Shown here piece after piece: positions 24,200 to 35,165 of a DNA stretch of 64,000 nt. Within the stretch, counting starts at the first letter, position 1; each line of letters begins with the position of its first letter. Origin of the DNA: Dipteronia dyeriana (lineage: Eukaryota; Streptophyta; Magnoliopsida; Sapindales; Sapindaceae); NCBI GenBank assembly GCA_032871835.1, contig CM065300.1, positions 1,865,768-1,929,767 of the forward strand, given 5' to 3'. A program made the translations under genes and the position numbers. The notes under the pieces were generated by a model. It ran no database searches. It saw only the letters and a list, made by a program, of their open reading frames with translations, and had not been told where the DNA came from.

Positions 24200-25081
24200 T
24201 ATATATATATATTTATGAATAATTTGATGTTTCACTTGATTTCATTATATATGTATATATCACAATCTTTAAATCTTAGTTGTTCTCTTGGCTAATGTAC
24301 ACACATATACACATTGTCATCTTTGTTGTCATCTTTATCATTATCGTAAATCAATCCAGTATTTCATTTCAAAATTAATCAAAATAAGTGGATTCTTTTT
24401 TAAAGAAAACCCGGATACGTAGGGACCCGTCCCATGGAAGTGTAATACTGATTTTTGTTACTTACAAAGTATATACAACAACCTCTCCACATCATTAGCA
24501 TTATTGATGATTTAGATGTAATTGTGTTATGTATCAATTTGCTTTCAATTAGATAATTACTTATTAACATTGTATTTATATACTTTTATATAAATATATA
24601 TATATAAAGAGAGAGACTCGAACTTACAACATAGACTATAAAGATTTCTAGATGATTTACAAATCATGATAGAACATGATTTGCAGAGTTGTTTATCTTT
24701 TTTTTTTAGTTATCAAACATGATTTGCACCTATTATCATCTATCATTTCAAAAGCTCAAATGATTATCGATACCCAATGTTGCTTGTCAATTGTGTTAAT
24801 AATGAATTTGATGGATCAATATTGCTAACAATACTAGTGACAAGAAAAGAACAAAAACTGTGTTACTATCAATAAAAATATTATCAACGAATAATTAGTA
24901 TTCATGTTTTATAAGTTGCATGTGATGGGATGAGTAAAGTTGGTCATTGAACAAAATAGTTGAATCTGAATTTTTGAAAAGAATTTCAAGATCTTCAATA
25001 TTGGGATTTATAAATATATATAATTTTAAAATATTGCAACAATTCGTGATTTTTAAGTGTTTATATTCCAGAATAGATATT
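24200..25081. other. AT-rich intergenic
   Basis: The sequence beyond the breakpoint of the peroxidase duplication. It has short AT microsatellites (24200-24260, 24590-24607). I see no gene. Confidence 0.5.
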
Positions 25082-25990
25082 ACAGTTACCTGGAGGCTGG
25101 AGCCAAAGCCATACATTTGGATCTCCCGCCAAGCAACAACGTTCTAAGGGTTTCTGCCATTGAGATTCCTCTGATTACTTCCAGTGGCTCGGGCACTATT
25201 GCTTCCGGTACTGTTCAAATTTTAATTAAATTTGTCTTTTAATTTATTACTTTTCAAATAGTTATACACCATTAAAATGGCCCGCGATTTGTTACGAGAG
25301 TATTATATCGTTTTATATATTATTTTCAATTTTAATAAATTTAATTTATAATTTAAAATTTTATTGATCTAAATTATGAAACAAAAAAAATATAAAATAT
25401 ATTTTAATCAAACATAAAATGATAATCAAGTAAAATAATAATTCTATACTAAATAAAAATATCAGTTATATTGATATATATATACATAAAAATACGAAAA
25501 CAATTTATGTTAATATGATAAACAAAAGTCTATGTATTACATATTAATGTGAAACAAAAGTATCATGCATTACACATATTTTGTTTATTAAAATGAATTT
25601 ATTTAATTAAATGGGTAAGTGTAACAAACATTAAATATATTTAATATTAAACTTATGACATCTATTAAAAGTTAAGCATACTCAAAAACCGAAAGAAAAT
25701 AAGTTGAATCTTATTTTTGATTTTTGGCGGTATAAATTTGTAGGCAAGTCAAAATGGATCTTGAAACCTGAGATTTATTTTATAGTAATTTTTTAAAAAA
25801 TATTTGTGATTTGAAATTCAGTTGCACTATAAAGAAAGCTTTGTTCATCAACCAAATTAAAAAAAATAAATCTAGCAATTTTTTGACTCGGTTTTATTGA
25901 AGCTTGAATTATTGGTATTGTAGTAGTGGTTGAGCGTCATTTTTTTTGTTTTTTGTTTTTGTAAAGATAAAGATGGAGAGAGATTGAGAG

Positions 25991-26719
25991 TAGGAATGAT
26001 AATGGGTCAGGTTCAAACGGGTTTGAGAAAAACCAAACCCAAACCCAAACCCAAACCCATGAAAAAAAATGACATTCAAACCCATCCAAAACCCACGAAA
26101 TCTAGTGGGTTTGGGTTCGGGTTCAGGTTTCAACCGTGAATTTTAGCAACATTCAGACCTGTCCATGAACCTGCGAACTCCTGAGAATTTGTTGTTCTAA
26201 AGCGACTCACTCATGTGTGCGTAACTTGTTCCGAGTCAAATCCAGTTGCCGTTAGCCATCCACATTAGTTTTCTACTTTCAGGCTTCAAAGAAAATGAAA
26301 AAAATATAAAATAAGTTGCAGAGAAAATAAATGGAGAAGATGAATTTTAATTTTGAAGAGAGAGTGTGAAGGTTAAAGATCGAAAAAAAAATGAAGAAAA
26401 AAGATAAAAAATAACAACAATAATAATGAAAGATATTTTAAAATCTGAAAAGACAAATAATATGGGCTAACTATATGTGATGTAAGGCAAAATTGAAATA
26501 TAAAAATAATTATTATAATATTATTTGTTAAATAATTATTAAATCAAACGGGTTCACGGGTTCGGGTTTGTTTTTTTTCCACACCTGAACCCGTGACAAG
26601 TTGAGATTTCAAGTCCAAACCTGTCCACGGGTTCTATTTTTACATACTAAACCCTCTCTAAGCGGGTTGGTTTAGACTTCGGACGGGTTCCACGGGTTTG
26701 GGTTTAATTGACATCCTTA
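25991..26719. mobile_element. Non-autonomous hAT-like element with 8-bp target duplication
   Basis: A 729-bp element with ends TAGGAATGATA (25991-26001) and GACATCCTTA (26710-26719), flanked by perfect 8-bp repeats ATTGAGAG at 25983-25990 and 26720-26727. The composition (AAACCCAAACCC near the left end, CGGGTTTGGGTTT near the right) places it in the same general family as 8193-8767. There is no transposase. It lies in intron 1 of gene X copy A. Confidence 0.87.
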
Positions 26720-26874
26720 ATTGAGAGAAAGAGAGAAGAACGGTGGGTAGGAGAAAGAGAGAGAGATGGTGATATTGTGGTAGTGGTTGAGTGTCATTTT
26801 AATTTATTTTTATTAGAATGGTATTTTTGTAAATAAATAGAAATTTATTCAATTTTACTATTCACCTAACTGAA

Positions 26875-27075
26875 TTTGGATCCTCTTCTGATCTGATTTT
26901 TTGCCGACCTCATCTTATCTTATGACACATCTTATCTTATGACACATAAGCATTGCAATGAATGTATGGTCAAGATGTGATTGGTTTCCATAACTACTTA
27001 ACCAACAACCAAACACATGTTTTAAAAAGGTCATAAAGGAAAAAGATTAGATCAATAGAGGATCCAAATCCCACC
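26875..27075. mobile_element. Small MITE with inverted ends
   Basis: The left end ATTTGGATCCTCTTCTGATC (about 26874) and the inverse of the right end (ATTTGGATCCTCTATTGATC, ending near 27070) match over about 25 bp. Related sequence occurs at 54470-54650. The target duplication is unclear. Confidence 0.55.
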
Positions 27076-27360
27076 TGAATAGTTTAAGATGAGTTTCTTT
27101 TATTAGAATGGTATTTTTGTAAATAAATAGAAATCTATTAAATTTTACTATCGATATGAATAGTCAATTTTAAGATGAGTTTTAGTATATATAATTCCTC
27201 TATTTTATTAATTATTTAAGCATTATTGTTTCTATTTGCAGCTCCAAAGATTACAAAGAAAAAAAAAGGGGTGAGATCAAACGGAAAGCTCCATGTTGTC
27301 TTCTACTCCTCAGTTGGCGAACCAAGAGGTTGTAATTGCCATAAGTTCTTTAGAGCGATA

Positions 27361-27582
27361 TGTCACGGCCCACTCAATTCTGATCCAAGCCAAGAATACT
27401 CAAAGCATTGTAAAGCTTTCTCTTAGCAATACACTTTGCATTATTTTCCTACAAAGCTCTTCTAGTCCTTCTCTAGTCTCTCTAGCCTTTGAGAGTGATC
27501 AAGCAAGGCTTACTTAGCAATCTCGCCCAGAAATTGTCTAAGTGCCGCACGGGTTAGCTGCGCAAACTTTAACCCCGTGACA
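27361..27582 (+). repeat. 5' LTR
   Basis: 222 bp, TG...CA, with the terminal inverse TGTCAC/GTGACA. It is identical to the 3' LTR except for A instead of G near 27371. Confidence 0.95.
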
Positions 27583-27629
27583 GTTGGTATCAGAGCCTGG
27601 TTAAGCAACCACAACTAGGTCGTGAAGCA

Positions 27630-28745
27630 ATGGCATCCGACAGCGAAGTTGCTGCTAGAGCGGAAGAGCGAGGGCGTGGACGTGATGAGCAACGTCCCCA
27701 TGCCAAGCGGAGTAAGTCCAAGGGTCCATCCACGGAAGCCTTGGAATATCGGATTGTTGGCTTGGAGGAAGCTGTATCAGGGATGGAGTCTACCTTGAGC
27801 GACGTGGTCGACCGTCTTGATTGCGTGGAGACGGACTATGGCGAAATCACTCAAGCAACCAAGTCTACCATCCACGACTTCCAAAAGAGCCTCAAAGAGG
27901 ACCTCACACGTGAGTTCCGCAACATCCGTAGCTTTGTAGAACAAGAGTTACGGGCTATACGCTCGGAAGTGTCCGATGTTCGCACTGAATGGGCTACACA
28001 CAAAACTAGCCCAACCGTTGGCTTTACTGCCACCTCTAGTACTAGCACCTTGAGTGCCATTCAAGTGCCCACGCCGGCAACATACCATGGTACTCGCAAT
28101 GCCACAGAGGTCGAAAACTTCCTTTTTGGTCTTGAACAATATTTTGAGGCCAAGGGTGCTCGTGATGATGCTACCAAGATTGCCAACGCACCCACATTTC
28201 TTCGGGATGCCGCTCAGCTATGGTGGAGACGTAAGCATGGCGACATGGGCAAAGGCATCAACCCCATCAATACATGGGAAGAGTTCAAGAAGGAACTCAA
28301 AAGACAATTCTGTCCCACAAATGCAGAGAAAGAGGCCCGAGGCCGTCTTCGTCGATTGAAGCAAACGGGTAGCATTAGTGACTACTTCAAGGAGTTCACT
28401 ACCCTTTCTCTTGAAATTGAAGACATGTCTGAGAAAGATTCGCTCTTCTACTTCATGGATGGTCTGAAGGATTGGGCAAGGGTGGAGCTAGAAAGGAGAA
28501 ACGTGCAAGACCTAAACACCGCTATTGCCGAAGCTGAAGCACTCACCGATTACTCCACCCAATCGAAAGAAAAGAAGGCCACCCAAGGCAAAAGTGGGGG
28601 AGATAGATTTGGGCAGAGGAACCAAGGCCGCAAGGATGAGGGACAACGAAAGTCTTTCAACTCAGACAGACGTAGGCCTAACGAAGGTAAGTCCGAAGCC
28701 CCTAAACCTAAGTCTCCTTGTTTCATTTGTGACAGACCGCATTAG
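27630..28745 (+). CDS. Retrotransposon gag-like region
   Basis: Starts at ATG 27630, shortly after the primer-binding site. The first 130 residues are charged and coiled-coil-like. The retrotransposon gag core is near residues 170-300 (AAQLWWRRKHGD, FCPTNAEKEARGRLRRLKQT). A CX2CX3HX4C zinc knuckle starts at CFICDRPH, but the codon right after its His is TAG (28743-28745), so the knuckle is split between this segment and the next, which stays in the same frame. Confidence 0.85.
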   Translation: MASDSEVAARAEERGRGRDEQRPHAKRSKSKGPSTEALEYRIVGLEEAVSGMESTLSDVVDRLDCVETDYGEITQATKSTIHDFQKSLKEDLTREFRNIRSFVEQELRAIRSEVSDVRTEWATHKTSPTVGFTATSSTSTLSAIQVPTPATYHGTRNATEVENFLFGLEQYFEAKGARDDATKIANAPTFLRDAAQLWWRRKHGDMGKGINPINTWEEFKKELKRQFCPTNAEKEARGRLRRLKQTGSISDYFKEFTTLSLEIEDMSEKDSLFYFMDGLKDWARVELERRNVQDLNTAIAEAEALTDYSTQSKEKKATQGKSGGDRFGQRNQGRKDEGQRKSFNSDRRRPNEGKSEAPKPKSPCFICDRPH

Positions 28746-30350
28746 GTGAAAGATTGCCCCAAGCGGAAAACCCTTAATGCCATAATGTCTCAACACGAAG
28801 AAAGCCAAGACGGAGGATACGAGACAGGTATGGGGTCACTCAGACAGCTTGGTGCACTCAAGAGCAACAGTGCCCCGTCAACTTCCACCAAGAAAGGGCT
28901 CATGTTCGTAAATGCCTCAATCAATGGCAAAGCTGTCCGTGCAATGCTAGATACGGGGGCAACTCATAACTTTGTCTCCATAGACGAGGCCAAGAAGCTA
29001 GGCCTCAATATCACCTGTGGAGGAGGCACGATTAAGGCTGTCAACTCACCGGCAAAACCAATCGCAGGCATTGCCAAGGCTGTTCCAGTTGGCCTTGGAA
29101 CATGGAGTGGAAAACTTGATTTCTCTGTCGTACCCATGGACGACTTCCAAGTGGTGTTAGGCATGGAATTCTTCGACCAGGTGCACGCCTTCCCCTTCCC
29201 AGCCGGGAACTCCCTCAGCATCCTTGATGGGAGCAAGACTTGCATGGTCCCAGCGGAACGCACAGCCAAGGCAGAGTCCAAAGCATTGTCCGCCCTGCAG
29301 TTCAAGAGGGGATTGAAGAAGGATCCTAGCTTCCTAGCCACCCTCCGGGAGCTCAACGATGGAGAAGACCAAATCACTTCCCCAGATCCGATGCCGACCG
29401 AAGTCCGAGATATTCTTGGAGAATACAAGGAAGTTATGCCAAAAGAGCTTCCGAAAAAACTCCCACCTAGGCGAGAGGTGGATCATCAGATTGAGTTGGA
29501 GCCTGGTGCCAAGCCTCCCGCCATGGCGCCTTATCGCATGGCACCACCAGAATTGGAGGAGCTTCGTAAGCAACTCCAAGACTTACTCCACTCGGGCTAC
29601 ATTCGGCCCTCTAAAGCCCCATATGGTGCTCCGGTCCTATTTCAGAAAAAGAAAGATGGGACGCTTCGCATGTGCATCGACTATCGGGCCCTGAACAAGA
29701 TCACCATCAAGAACAAGTACCCGATACCTTTGATAGCCGATCTCTTTGACCAGCTAGGCAAGGCGTGCTACTTCTCCAAGCTGGATCTTCGATCAGGATA
29801 CTATCAAGTGCGCATCGCGGTCGGAGATGAACCCAAGACGGCATGTGTGACAAGATATGGTGCTTTCGAATTCCTAGTCATGCCATTTGGCCTCACCAAC
29901 GCACCAGCTACGTTCTGTACTCTTATGAACAAACTCTTCCATCCTTTCCTAGACCGGTTTGTGGTAGTGTACTTAGACGACATTGTGGTGTATAGCCAGA
30001 CACTCGAGGAGCATGTCCAACACCTCAAGCAAGTCTTCCAAGTACTTCGGGAGAACGAGCTCTATGTCAAGTTGGAGAAGTGCTCGTTTGGCCAACAGGA
30101 GGTGGAGTTCCTTGGCCACCGGATACGGGATGGGAAGCTTATGATGGATGGTGCCAAGGTGAAGGCAGTGCAAGAGTGGGAACCACCCGCCAAAGTGCCG
30201 GGGTTGAGATCGTTCCTGGGGCTAGTCAACTATTATCGGCGATTCATTCAAGGCTATTCAGCCAAAGCCGCCCCATTGACGGACATGCTCAAGAAGGATA
30301 AGGCATGGCATTGGTCTGACAAGTGCCAACTTGCGTTCGAAGAGTTGTAG
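28746..30350 (+). CDS. Retrotransposon pol, protease and reverse transcriptase part
   Basis: In frame with gag. It holds the aspartic protease motif (LDTGATH, about 28947-28967) and a full reverse transcriptase ([36 protein letters not shown] and the catalytic YLDD at 29970-29981). It ends at an in-frame TAG (30348-30350), in the link between reverse transcriptase and RNase H, after which the same frame continues. Confidence 0.85.
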   Translation: MKDCPKRKTLNAIMSQHEESQDGGYETGMGSLRQLGALKSNSAPSTSTKKGLMFVNASINGKAVRAMLDTGATHNFVSIDEAKKLGLNITCGGGTIKAVNSPAKPIAGIAKAVPVGLGTWSGKLDFSVVPMDDFQVVLGMEFFDQVHAFPFPAGNSLSILDGSKTCMVPAERTAKAESKALSALQFKRGLKKDPSFLATLRELNDGEDQITSPDPMPTEVRDILGEYKEVMPKELPKKLPPRREVDHQIELEPGAKPPAMAPYRMAPPELEELRKQLQDLLHSGYIRPSKAPYGAPVLFQKKKDGTLRMCIDYRALNKITIKNKYPIPLIADLFDQLGKACYFSKLDLRSGYYQVRIAVGDEPKTACVTRYGAFEFLVMPFGLTNAPATFCTLMNKLFHPFLDRFVVVYLDDIVVYSQTLEEHVQHLKQVFQVLRENELYVKLEKCSFGQQEVEFLGHRIRDGKLMMDGAKVKAVQEWEPPAKVPGLRSFLGLVNYYRRFIQGYSAKAAPLTDMLKKDKAWHWSDKCQLAFEEL

Positions 30351-31493
30351 AAGGCCATCTCAGAAGAACCGGTACTTATCCTCCCTGACCACACCAAGGC
30401 ATTTGAAGTACATACAGATGCCTCAGACTTTGCTATTGGAGGTGTCCTTATGCAAGAAGGCCGCCCAGTTGCCTTTGAAAGCAGCAAGTTAAATGACACG
30501 GAGCGGCGATACACTGTCCAAGAAAAGGAGATGACTGCCATCATTCACTGCCTTAGAGTTTGGCGACACTACTTGCTTGGAGCCACTTTCGTCATAATGA
30601 CTGACAATGTTGCAACAAGCTACTTCCAGACACAAAAGAAGCTTAGCCCCAAGCAAGCACGATGGCAGGATTTCCTAGCAGAGTTCGACTATCGACTTGA
30701 GTACAAGCCAGGTAAGGCCAATGTTGTGGCCGATGCACTCAGTCGGAAAGCAGAGCTTGCAACATTGAGTGCAAGTCAACCGCAAAGCACTCTGATCACC
30801 CGCATCAAGGAAGGCCTACAACAAGATCCTCTAGCCAGGAGTCTGATCAAGCTGGCCAACGACGGGAAGACAAGGCGATTTTGGCTAAACGACGGAGTCC
30901 TCCTCACTACTGGAGATCGAGTATATGTGCCTAAGTGGGGTAACCTCCGGAAGGAAATCATTAAGGAGTGCCATGATTCCAAGTGGGCTGGTCACCCAGG
31001 AATGACTCGTACATTGGCGCTCCTCCAAAACTCATACTATTGGCCTCAGATGCGGGATGATGTCGACACTTATGTGCGGACTTGCTTGGTTTGCCAACAA
31101 GACAAGGTCGAACAACAACGTCCAGCAGGGTTACTTGAACCCCTACCTATAGCTGGTAGACCATGGGAGAGCGTCTCTATGGACTTTATTTCTGCACTTC
31201 CAAAATCCGAAGGGTGTGGGAGCATCATGGTGGTAATCGATCGGTTCAGCAAATATGCCACCTTCATACCTGCCCCTAGGGATTGCACAGCCGAGGAAGC
31301 TGCCCGCCTCTTCCTCAAACATGTTGTGAAGCTATGGGGAGTTCCACAGAGTATAATCAGTGATCGTGACCCACGATTCACCGGGAGGTTCTGGACGGAG
31401 CTCTTCAAGATGTTGGGGACAGATCTAAACTTCTCAACTAGCTTCCATCCCCAAAGTGATGGGCAAACTGAGCGCTTCAATGGGCTATTGTAG
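30351..31493 (+). CDS. Retrotransposon pol, RNase H and integrase core
   Basis: Same frame as the preceding segment. RNase H (VHTDASDFAIGG, ALSRKAEL) is followed by the integrase zinc-binding HHCC region (about 30970-31100, GHPGMTRTL, CLVCQQDK) and the catalytic core (SMDFIS, IISDRDPRF, HPQSDGQTERFNG). It ends at TAG 31491-31493, just after the catalytic glutamate region. Confidence 0.83.
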   Translation, partial: KAISEEPVLILPDHTKAFEVHTDASDFAIGGVLMQEGRPVAFESSKLNDTERRYTVQEKEMTAIIHCLRVWRHYLLGATFVIMTDNVATSYFQTQKKLSPKQARWQDFLAEFDYRLEYKPGKANVVADALSRKAELATLSASQPQSTLITRIKEGLQQDPLARSLIKLANDGKTRRFWLNDGVLLTTGDRVYVPKWGNLRKEIIKECHDSKWAGHPGMTRTLALLQNSYYWPQMRDDVDTYVRTCLVCQQDKVEQQRPAGLLEPLPIAGRPWESVSMDFISALPKSEGCGSIMVVIDRFSKYATFIPAPRDCTAEEAARLFLKHVVKLWGVPQSIISDRDPRFTGRFWTELFKMLGTDLNFSTSFHPQSDGQTERFNGLL

Positions 31494-32261
31494 CTATACT
31501 TGAGACATTACGTAAGCGCTCATCAACAAGATTGGGCAAAGTTGCTTGATGTTGCCCAGTTCTCTTTCAACCTTCAAAGGAGCGAGGCTACCGGCAAGAG
31601 CCCCTTCGAGATAGTCATGGGACAACAACCAATGACCCCCCAAGCCATTGCCTCAACCTATGGAGGAAAGAGCCCCGCGGCTCACAAGCTCGCTAGAGAG
31701 TGGCATGAAGAAGCCGATATCACGCGAGCATGCTTAGACAAAGCCGTCCGGAAAATGAAGAAATGGGCGGATACAAGGAGGAGACACTTGGAGTTTAATG
31801 AAGGAGACTTGGTGCTTATCAAGCTGCTACCCCAACAGTTCAAGGCACTACGCCGAGTGCACAAAGGGTTGGTGAGAAAATATGAAGGCCCATTTCCTGT
31901 CATCAAACGAGTAGGCAAGGTCTCCTACCAAGTCCAACTTCCACCAAGACTCAAGATCCATCCAGTCTTCCATGTAAGTTTCCTTATGCCATACCATGCA
32001 GATATGGAAGATCCCAGCAGAGGAGAGTCTAAACGGGCGCCAACTGCCGTAGTCACCGCATTCGACAAAGACGTGGAGTGCATACTGGCGGACCGGGTGA
32101 TTCGGAGAAGAGGTGTCCCAAATTACACAGAGTACTTGGTGAAATGGAAGAACCTCCCCGATAGCGAAGCGAGTTGGGAAAGAGGGGATACACTTTGGCA
32201 ATTCGCCGAGCAAATCCAACGATACAAGGATGAAGGCGCGACGGGGACGTCGCGAGCTTAA
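31494..32261 (+). CDS. Retrotransposon integrase C-terminus with chromodomain
   Basis: Continues the same frame. It holds the integrase C-terminal GPY/F-type region (VRKYEGPFPVIKRVGKVSYQV, about 31870-31940) and ends with a chromodomain (ADRVIRRRGVPNYTEYLVKW, about 32088-32147). The chromodomain places the element among chromoviruses, which target heterochromatin marks. TAA at 32259 abuts the polypurine tract. Confidence 0.85.
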   Translation, partial: LYLRHYVSAHQQDWAKLLDVAQFSFNLQRSEATGKSPFEIVMGQQPMTPQAIASTYGGKSPAAHKLAREWHEEADITRACLDKAVRKMKKWADTRRRHLEFNEGDLVLIKLLPQQFKALRRVHKGLVRKYEGPFPVIKRVGKVSYQVQLPPRLKIHPVFHVSFLMPYHADMEDPSRGESKRAPTAVVTAFDKDVECILADRVIRRRGVPNYTEYLVKWKNLPDSEASWERGDTLWQFAEQIQRYKDEGATGTSRA

Positions 32262-32272
32262 GTGGGGGAGGA

Positions 32273-32494
32273 TGTCACGGCCCGCTCAATTCTGATCCAA
32301 GCCAAGAATACTCAAAGCATTGTAAAGCTTTCTCTTAGCAATACACTTTGCATTATTTTCCTACAAAGCTCTTCTAGTCCTTCTCTAGTCTCTCTAGCCT
32401 TTGAGAGTGATCAAGCAAGGCTTACTTAGCAATCTCGCCCAGAAATTGTCTAAGTGCCGCACGGGTTAGCTGCGCAAACTTTAACCCCGTGACA
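32273..32494 (+). repeat. 3' LTR
   Basis: 222 bp, one substitution from the 5' LTR, directly after the polypurine tract and followed by GATA, the repeat also seen before the 5' LTR. Confidence 0.95.
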
Positions 32495-32925
32495 GATAGG
32501 TGCTATTGTTTCGAGACATGTACCTCTTAATGTGGCCAATTGGGATGACATACCTAAAGATAAAATATAAGCATCGATTGATCATGTATTGATAAATTAT
32601 CTTTCCAATAAATAATGTTTTGTATATTTTAATGTGTAACATTTTTTATTTTTAATTGCAACGCATGTTTAATGTTGATATTTCTAAACCATACGTTAAA
32701 GATCGAGTTTTATGGAGAATGCAGTTGCGATTTCGCCGTATGAAGGAAGACAAGGCAAAAAAGGAGGCGCAAATTGCAGAAACCTTGGAACTCATGTCCA
32801 AGCTTGCTATTGGGTCATTTGATATGGATCTTGAAGTAGATTCAACACGTAGTAAAATCTTGTGGTTTCGAGATCCACAACGTAAACTTCTGGAAGATCC
32901 TTCAACTCTCTACTCTCGGTAACCA

Positions 32926-34080
32926 TAATCTTCTTCTGTTCAGCATTAGAGTACTTGATGCTTGTAAAGCGGCACTTCTAGTGCCTCAGTTGCTCCCTGG
33001 ATCTGAACAACTTCAAGGACATGTTCTTATTAGTCCTTGTGATGATTTTTCTGTCAGAGTAACTGATTGAAGAAATGAGATAAATAATTTCTCAATCCGA
33101 CCCTAGTCTTTGTTCGGTTCGAGGTCAGGATTTACTATCTCTGAACATACCCGATTGACATCCCTAGTCTATCTAGTACATGAATTAATATTATTTGATG
33201 ATCAACCCTTCTAAAACCTTAATTTCTTTAGTTTTTGAAATTAAATAGAAACCTCCAATATTATTTATTGATAATCACAAAGAATAGGTGGATCAAATTT
33301 CACTGAGGTAAAAGTTATAATTTCTGGATCCAAACATACACATATAAAGTAGAACTCGTGTAAATTATCTCTTATAAATTAATTACCTCTTTATATTAAT
33401 AAAAAATATGAGTCCTGAGTTGGACTAGTGTAAAAAAATAATAAACTCCTTTATCGTAATAATCATTTTTTTTCTTGAAAACTAATATAAAATTTCAATC
33501 CTAACTATCGTCTATATTAATAATTTCATAAAAGTATAAAATATATTATTAATATTCAAGAATTAAAAAATATTTCATGATACTGGGTTTTCATAGAACC
33601 ACACTTTTTGATACATTTGACTTTATTTTTCATCTTTTGAATCGTCTTTCTTGTGATCATCTTTTTGTTGTAACTAAAAGGTTTCAACTAAATTTAACAT
33701 TTTAATATAAAATTTCCTTTACAGATATTTTCTAAACTAGAAATCCTGAAAAAATAAAAAATCTTTCTCTAAACAAGATAACCGACTAAACAATGAATCC
33801 CAAAAGGTTAAGAAAACGGACTTCCCCTTGTTAATTAAAACTCAATAATAGGGAGTCCTAAGAATATTAATTTTGAGTGTCTTACTTTATTATATGTATT
33901 TGACCCGACCCGCATAAAACAGGTCCACACAAGTCCTCGTCTCATTAGGATTTACTACGCCATTTATGATGCTATATAATGCTTTCAAAAGACGCACTTG
34001 TCGTTGTAGCTGCTTTTGGATTATCACCGAGTTTTTATACCAGTGAAATCGATACCTCTGATTTTCACTGAGTTTGACCA
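32926..34080. other. Intergenic between gene X copies A and B
   Basis: The first 130 bp resemble the 3' flank of copy B (TACTTGATGCT.GTAAA, AGTGCC.CAGTTGCT). The rest is AT-rich without a gene. Confidence 0.5.
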
Positions 34081-34869
34081 TGTAATTCTACGTATGAGAT
34101 CCTGGATTCTAGGGTTTTCGATTTCTTGAGCATTCGTTTAAAATCTTTTTCTTGCAATTGTACATTTAGGTTTGATAATCTGAAATTGTGAAAAAAAATA
34201 ATATGGTTTTTGAGGTCTTTTGATATGACTTTACTCTTTTTAAGATTGTTTTTTTTCTTCCAATTCTCTACGAAATCAGGGTTTGTGTACATCTCTGCCT
34301 TTTCTTTTTTAATGTAAAATTTAGGGTTTCTGAAAATTGTTTCTTCTCAGATTCTTGAATTGGCTGGTAACGCTGCGATTCAAGTTATTGGCTTCTTTGT
34401 TTAGGGAAATTTTTGTTCCGTCGAAGTGGGAAAATTCTAATATATGTACCAATCTTAGTGAATTCAACAACTCAAGCACTTGAAGATTGCAATTTTTTTT
34501 TGAAGCATTTAACGATTAAACAGGCTCTATTATACTCAACCCAGAATAGTTCCCTTGAAAATTTGTTTGCTGGGTTTCTCTAGGTTGTCACTTTACTTTT
34601 CTTTTATGGGAATTTTATTCATGAAATTGTTTTTCCCCAAAAGGGTTTTGGAATTTAGTTTCCTTGTCACAATTCCCAAATTAGGTCATTCTCGTAATTC
34701 TTTCCTGAATTTCTATTTCCTTGCAATCGAAGGATTTCTCCTTTCTCTAACTTGTATGTACTTAGCTCTGAGAAACAATATTGTGGGCTTTTTGGTTCTG
34801 TAATCTGTAAGGTATGTTATTTTAATCATCTGTATTCAATAAGTTTGTAGAATAGAGATAATCGATGTT

Positions 34870-35130
34870 TTAATTTCATTGTTTTTTGGAATGATCTAGT
34901 GCCCTGTTTTTAGTTTATGTTTGGGTTTTGAACAGAGATTATTCATGGTTTAATTCATGGGTAGTCTTTGATTGCTCTAATGCCATGTTTTAAATTTGGG
35001 TGTTGTTTTGGTATTATTATAGTTTATCTCTATGTGTTTATGTTTCAGTTTTGAATGGAGATTATTCATGTTTAAACTCATTGGTTCTTGGAACAATCAA
35101 GTGCCATGTTTTTAATTTGGGGATTTTATT
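34870..35130 (+). repeat. Diverged tandem repeat in the gene X copy B leader
   Basis: Three imperfect copies of a phrase reading about TTTGGAAYNATCTAGTGCCATGTTTTTAATTTG, two of them followed by GAGATTATTCATG(G)TTTAA. It lies just upstream of the first coding exon of copy B, in a likely leader intron (CTAGGGTTTTCGATTTC at about 34110 looks like leader sequence). Confidence 0.55.
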
Positions 35131-35165
35131 ACTATTTACAACTTGTATTTTCACAGACTTTTAAT

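Larger units (their letters stand above)
27361..32494 (+). mobile_element. Ty3-type (chromovirus) LTR retrotransposon, structurally complete
   Basis: Two 222-bp LTRs (27361-27582 and 32273-32494) begin TGTCACGGCC and end CCCCGTGACA; they differ at one position only. A 4-bp repeat GATA flanks the element. A primer-binding site complementary to initiator methionine tRNA (TGGTATCAGAGC, from 27585) follows the 5' LTR, and a polypurine tract (AGTGGGGGAGGA, 32261-32272) precedes the 3' LTR. The order gag, protease, reverse transcriptase, RNase H, integrase, chromodomain identifies a Ty3/Gypsy chromovirus. One reading frame runs throughout, broken by three TAG codons. It sits inside exon 2 of gene X copy A. 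Confidence 0.96.
25082..32925 (+). pseudogene. Gene X copy A, dead and split by an LTR retrotransposon
   Basis: Homologue of the intact gene X copy B (35166-35851). The exon 1 equivalent (about 25130-25208) has lost the ATG seen in copy B but keeps ITSSGSGTIAS before a donor. Exon 2 starts at 27242 (KITKKKKGVRSNGKLHV) and is cut at 27360 by the element 27361-32494; it resumes at 32495 in the same frame (SRHVPLNVANWDDIPKDKI) and then meets TAA. The exon 2 donor (GGTAAA in copy B) is GATAAA here, and the exon 3 acceptor AG has become AC (about 32664). Exon 3 (about 32665-32922) is open and longer than in copy B. At least five independent lesions make it a pseudogene. It also spans a hAT-like element (25991-26719) in intron 1. 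Confidence 0.8.

Noticed and set aside
29334..31480. Long minus-strand frames across the retrotransposon
   Set aside because: They are antisense shadows of gag-pol, which carries all the recognisable motifs on the plus strand.
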